From Balneolaceae bacterium (GTDB lineage Bacteria > Bacteroidota > Rhodothermia > Balneolales > Balneolaceae), in contig SLAU01000133.1 in NCBI GenBank assembly GCA_007126675.1, forward strand, positions 1 through 9,118: a stretch of 9,118 bases of DNA, read 5' to 3'. Each line of letters starts with the position of its first letter. Position 1 is the stretch's first letter. Under the pieces are notes generated by a model. The model was given only the letters and a program-made list of their open reading frames with translations. It had not been told where the DNA came from and ran no database searches. This document shows, piece by piece, positions 7,571 to 9,118 of this stretch. Position numbers and translations under genes: made by a program.

Positions 7571-7588
7571 ATAACGTAAAAAGCTAAC

Positions 7589-8245
7589 ATGTCAGAAACA
7601 TCTGCTGAAACTAAACATCCGGCTCATCTGCATCATCATTTTGTTGATTCAGATCAGCAGTTTGAGTCTTCAAAAATGGGAATGTGGATATTCCTGGTTA
7701 CTGAAATCCTATTTTTTGGCGGCTTATTTGCCGCATACATTGTTTACAGAGCCTGGTATCCCGAGCTTTACCTTGAAGCCTCTCAGGAACTGGATGCATT
7801 TTGGGGTGCAATAAACACTTTTGTTTTGATCGGTAGTTCATTAACTGTAGCAATGGCTATACGGTCAGCGCAATTAAATCAGATCAGGGGCCTCATCATA
7901 AACCTTTGGATTACCATCGGCCTGGCCTGTACCTTTATGGTTATTAAGTATTTTGAATATGCTGAGAAGCTCGAGAAAGGAATTGCACCGGGTATTTACT
8001 ATACATATGATGGATTAGAGCACGAAAAAGCCAATATCTTTTTCAGTATCTATTATATGATGACCGGCTTACACGGACTTCACGTTATCATCGGAATCGG
8101 CCTGATGCTTTGGCTTGTATGGAAAGCAAAAAGAGGTGCATATCACAGCGAATACTACACGCCGGTTGAAATTACCGGGCTTTACTGGCACCTTGTTGAC
8201 GTGATCTGGATTTTCCTGTTCCCGTTACTATATCTGATCGACTAA
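7589..8245 (+). CDS. coxC: Cytochrome c oxidase subunit III, short five-helix form
   Basis: This 218-residue subunit III stabilises subunit I and helps proton uptake in the inner membrane. It has five predicted helices, at about 32-52, 72-92, 102-123, 149-177 and 196-216, rather than the seven of mitochondrial-type proteins. Family motifs are MGMWIFLVTEILFFGGLF at 30-47, including the conserved buried Glu39, MTGLHGLHVIIG at 158-169 and YWHLVDVIWIFLFPLLY at 199-215. The N-terminal 18 residues are His-rich (five His in KHPAHLHHHF), a common feature of this branch and probably on the cytoplasmic face. The gene lies between coxA and coxD with gaps of 18 and 19 bases and no clear Shine-Dalgarno sequence. 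Confidence 0.95.
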   Translation: MSETSAETKHPAHLHHHFVDSDQQFESSKMGMWIFLVTEILFFGGLFAAYIVYRAWYPELYLEASQELDAFWGAINTFVLIGSSLTVAMAIRSAQLNQIRGLIINLWITIGLACTFMVIKYFEYAEKLEKGIAPGIYYTYDGLEHEKANIFFSIYYMMTGLHGLHVIIGIGLMLWLVWKAKRGAYHSEYYTPVEITGLYWHLVDVIWIFLFPLLYLID

Positions 8246-8264
8246 CTGAAAATATATCTGAACA

Positions 8265-8567
8265 ATGAGCGGACATCATATATCATCAGCTAAATTTTTA
8301 TGGGGAGTGGCCATTGTGCTGTTTTTCCTCACTTTCCTGACTGTTGCAGTAACCTGGATTCACATCCCTGAACCCTGGAACGTTGTTGTTGCTATAGCAA
8401 TCGCTGTAGTAAAAGCGACTATAGTGGTTGCATTTTTTATGAACCTTTGGTGGGACAGCAGATTCAATACCATTCTGTTGGTTATGTCGATTGTATTTTT
8501 CATGATCTTGATAGGTATTACTTTACTGGATACACTTTTCAGAGTTGATCCTATTCCCACTTTTTAA
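8265..8567 (+). CDS. coxD: Cytochrome c oxidase subunit IV, small three-helix bacterial type
   Basis: This 100-residue hydrophobic protein has three helices, at about 11-31, 38-61 and 66-89. The stretch VVKATIVVAFFMNLWWDSRF at 48-67 corresponds to the KAxxVxxFFMHLxxD signature of the bacterial COX4 family (caa3-type subunit IV), with Asn in place of the usual His. It is a non-catalytic subunit packed against subunits I and III. It is the last gene of the respiratory cluster: a strong intrinsic terminator follows its stop within 15 bases. The symbol is used by position; names for this subunit vary (ctaF, caaD, coxD). Confidence 0.9.
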   Translation: MSGHHISSAKFLWGVAIVLFFLTFLTVAVTWIHIPEPWNVVVAIAIAVVKATIVVAFFMNLWWDSRFNTILLVMSIVFFMILIGITLLDTLFRVDPIPTF

Positions 8568-8580
8568 TGAGATTTACTCC

Positions 8581-8616
8581 AAAAAGCCGATTTCTTTACC
8601 GAAATCGGCTTTTTTT
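8581..8616 (+). terminator. Intrinsic terminator after coxD
   Basis: A perfect inverted repeat pairs 8581-8594 with 8601-8614 around a 6-base loop (TTTACC). The core is the nine-base pair GCCGATTTC/GAAATCGGC, and a run of seven T (8610-8616) follows. It starts 13 bases after the coxD stop, so it marks the end of the act-cox transcript. The A-rich left flank (8581-8585) could also give weak termination on the opposite strand. Confidence 0.93.
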
Positions 8617-8665
8617 ATATACTTTATTCTGAGTTTGAGATAAAGACTTTTAATTTGAAAAGTGA

Positions 8666-8800
8666 GGTTGTTCGTAAAGAGCGTGATATAGCAAAATATT
8701 GTCAATTTTGTCATACCGGACCTTGATCCGGTATCTCCTGCTTATATCAACGATTGGAGATCTCGCATCAAGTGCGGGATGACGCTCTTTATGGACAACC
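8666..8800. repeat. Nested imperfect palindrome, REP- or MITE-like, in the spacer after coxD
   Basis: This 135-base stretch lies in the 255-base gap between coxD and the next gene. Outer arms 8666-8684 and 8782-8800 are inverted repeats with 17 of 19 matches; both mismatches would be G-U pairs in RNA. Inner arms 8710-8738 and 8756-8783 are a second imperfect inverted repeat, each starting or ending in GTCAT/ATGAC. Each inner arm also folds alone: ATACCGGA (8713-8720) pairs perfectly with TCCGGTAT (8727-8734), and TCTCGCA pairs with TGCGGGA (8761-8767, 8773-8779) with one wobble. The GTCATnCCG...GATCTCC style is that of common dispersed palindromic elements in several phyla. The rest of the gap shows no gene or RNA I can identify. 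One copy only is visible, so the dispersed nature is inference. Confidence 0.65.
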
Positions 8801-8822
8801 CCAAACATAACACTTCACAAAA

Positions 8823-9118
8823 ATGAATCAGAAACCTGTAAAAATCGGTAACTTTGAACTCTTCACTGTAGAAACCGGAAGATTTATGCTTGATGGTGGC
8901 GCTATGTTTGGTGTTGTACCCAAAACACTTTGGAGCCGAAAAATTCCGGCTGATGATAAAAACAGAATTCCGATGGCGGCGCGCTGTCTGCTTATCAAAT
9001 CATCAGCGACCGGTAAGATCTATCTTATTGATACCGGCTGCGGTGATAAGTTTGATGAAAAGATGTCTTCCATTTACGGGTTAGATTTTGAACACAGTAA
9101 CCTGGATGATTCACTTGA
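8823..9118 (+). CDS. Metallo-beta-lactamase-fold hydrolase, N-terminal part (cut by window edge)
   Basis: An ATG at 8823 opens a frame that stays open to the end of the window, giving 98 residues plus a partial codon. The protein begins MNQKPVKIGNFELFTVETG, continues with DGGAMFGVVPKTLWSRKI near residues 24-41 and has the second-strand motif IYLIDTGCGDKF at about 67-78. This is the usual start of stand-alone MBL-fold metallohydrolases of the quorum-quenching lactonase/YtnP-like type, where GxMFGxVPKxLW precedes the metal site. The zinc ligands of HxHxDH would fall after the visible part, so activity and substrate cannot be judged. It lies beyond the cox terminator and is probably a separate transcription unit unrelated to respiration. 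No clear Shine-Dalgarno sequence is present; the AT-rich leader ACAAAA directly precedes the start. Confidence 0.85.
   Translation, partial: MNQKPVKIGNFELFTVETGRFMLDGGAMFGVVPKTLWSRKIPADDKNRIPMAARCLLIKSSATGKIYLIDTGCGDKFDEKMSSIYGLDFEHSNLDDSL

Noticed and set aside
8617..8665. Possible Bacteroidota-type promoter (TTTG and TAnnTTTG-like boxes) before the hydrolase gene
   Set aside because: TTTG at 8634-8637 and a near match at 8650-8657 are only 12 bases apart, not about 19, and the second box is imperfect; the region is AT-rich enough for this to occur by chance.
8568..8822. tRNA, small RNA, riboswitch or CRISPR in the only sizeable non-coding gap
   Set aside because: No cloverleaf, no regularly spaced direct repeats and no known riboswitch core are visible; only the terminator and the palindromic element are supported.
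8890..9084. A 64-codon + strand open frame in the last 230 bases
   Set aside because: It is out of frame with the metallo-beta-lactamase-fold gene that starts at 8823 and is recognisable by motif (LIDTGCGDK); the 64-codon frame has no family-like features.

Overview
The window holds the 3' half of an alternative complex III (ACIII) gene cluster fused head-to-tail with a caa3-type cytochrome c oxidase cluster, all on the + strand. The order is actC (5' end cut off by the window), actD, actE, actF, a small membrane protein gene of unknown function, a SCO/SenC copper chaperone gene, coxB (subunit II with a fused cytochrome c domain), coxA, coxC and coxD. An intrinsic terminator closes the array just after coxD. 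After about 200 bases of non-coding sequence containing a long imperfect palindrome, the first 98 codons of an unrelated metallo-beta-lactamase-fold hydrolase run off the right edge.

The gene order, the moderately AT-rich sequence, the weak or absent Shine-Dalgarno sequences and the protein motifs point to a member of the Bacteroidota/Rhodothermota/Balneolota group. A Balneolaceae- or Rhodothermus-like relative is my best guess, because ACIII is followed directly by a cytochrome c-fused oxidase of the A2 type (YSHPxVY in subunit I). This is inference from remembered family traits, not a database match.

The genes make one electron-transfer chain. ActC and ActF are the large membrane subunits of the quinol-oxidising complex, with quinol oxidation assigned mainly to the ActC side. 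ActD is a small two-helix subunit and ActE carries c-type haems outward. The haem domain fused to CoxB receives electrons and passes them to CuA, then haem a and the haem a3/CuB centre in CoxA, where oxygen is reduced to water. SCO is expected to load CuA. The upstream genes actA (multihaem cytochrome) and actB (molybdopterin-like/Fe-S) are expected left of the window but are not seen. No free soluble cytochrome c gene lies between the two complexes, in keeping with an ACIII-oxidase supercomplex.

The most unusual points are these. ActE has two haem sites, and its second domain is about half identical to the cytochrome c domain of CoxB in the same operon. The 169-residue protein between actF and the SCO gene joins a helix-turn-helix-like N-terminus to a single membrane helix and a conserved-looking C-terminal IPID motif. 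The spacer after coxD holds a nested, fully foldable inverted repeat resembling a dispersed REP- or MITE-type element.
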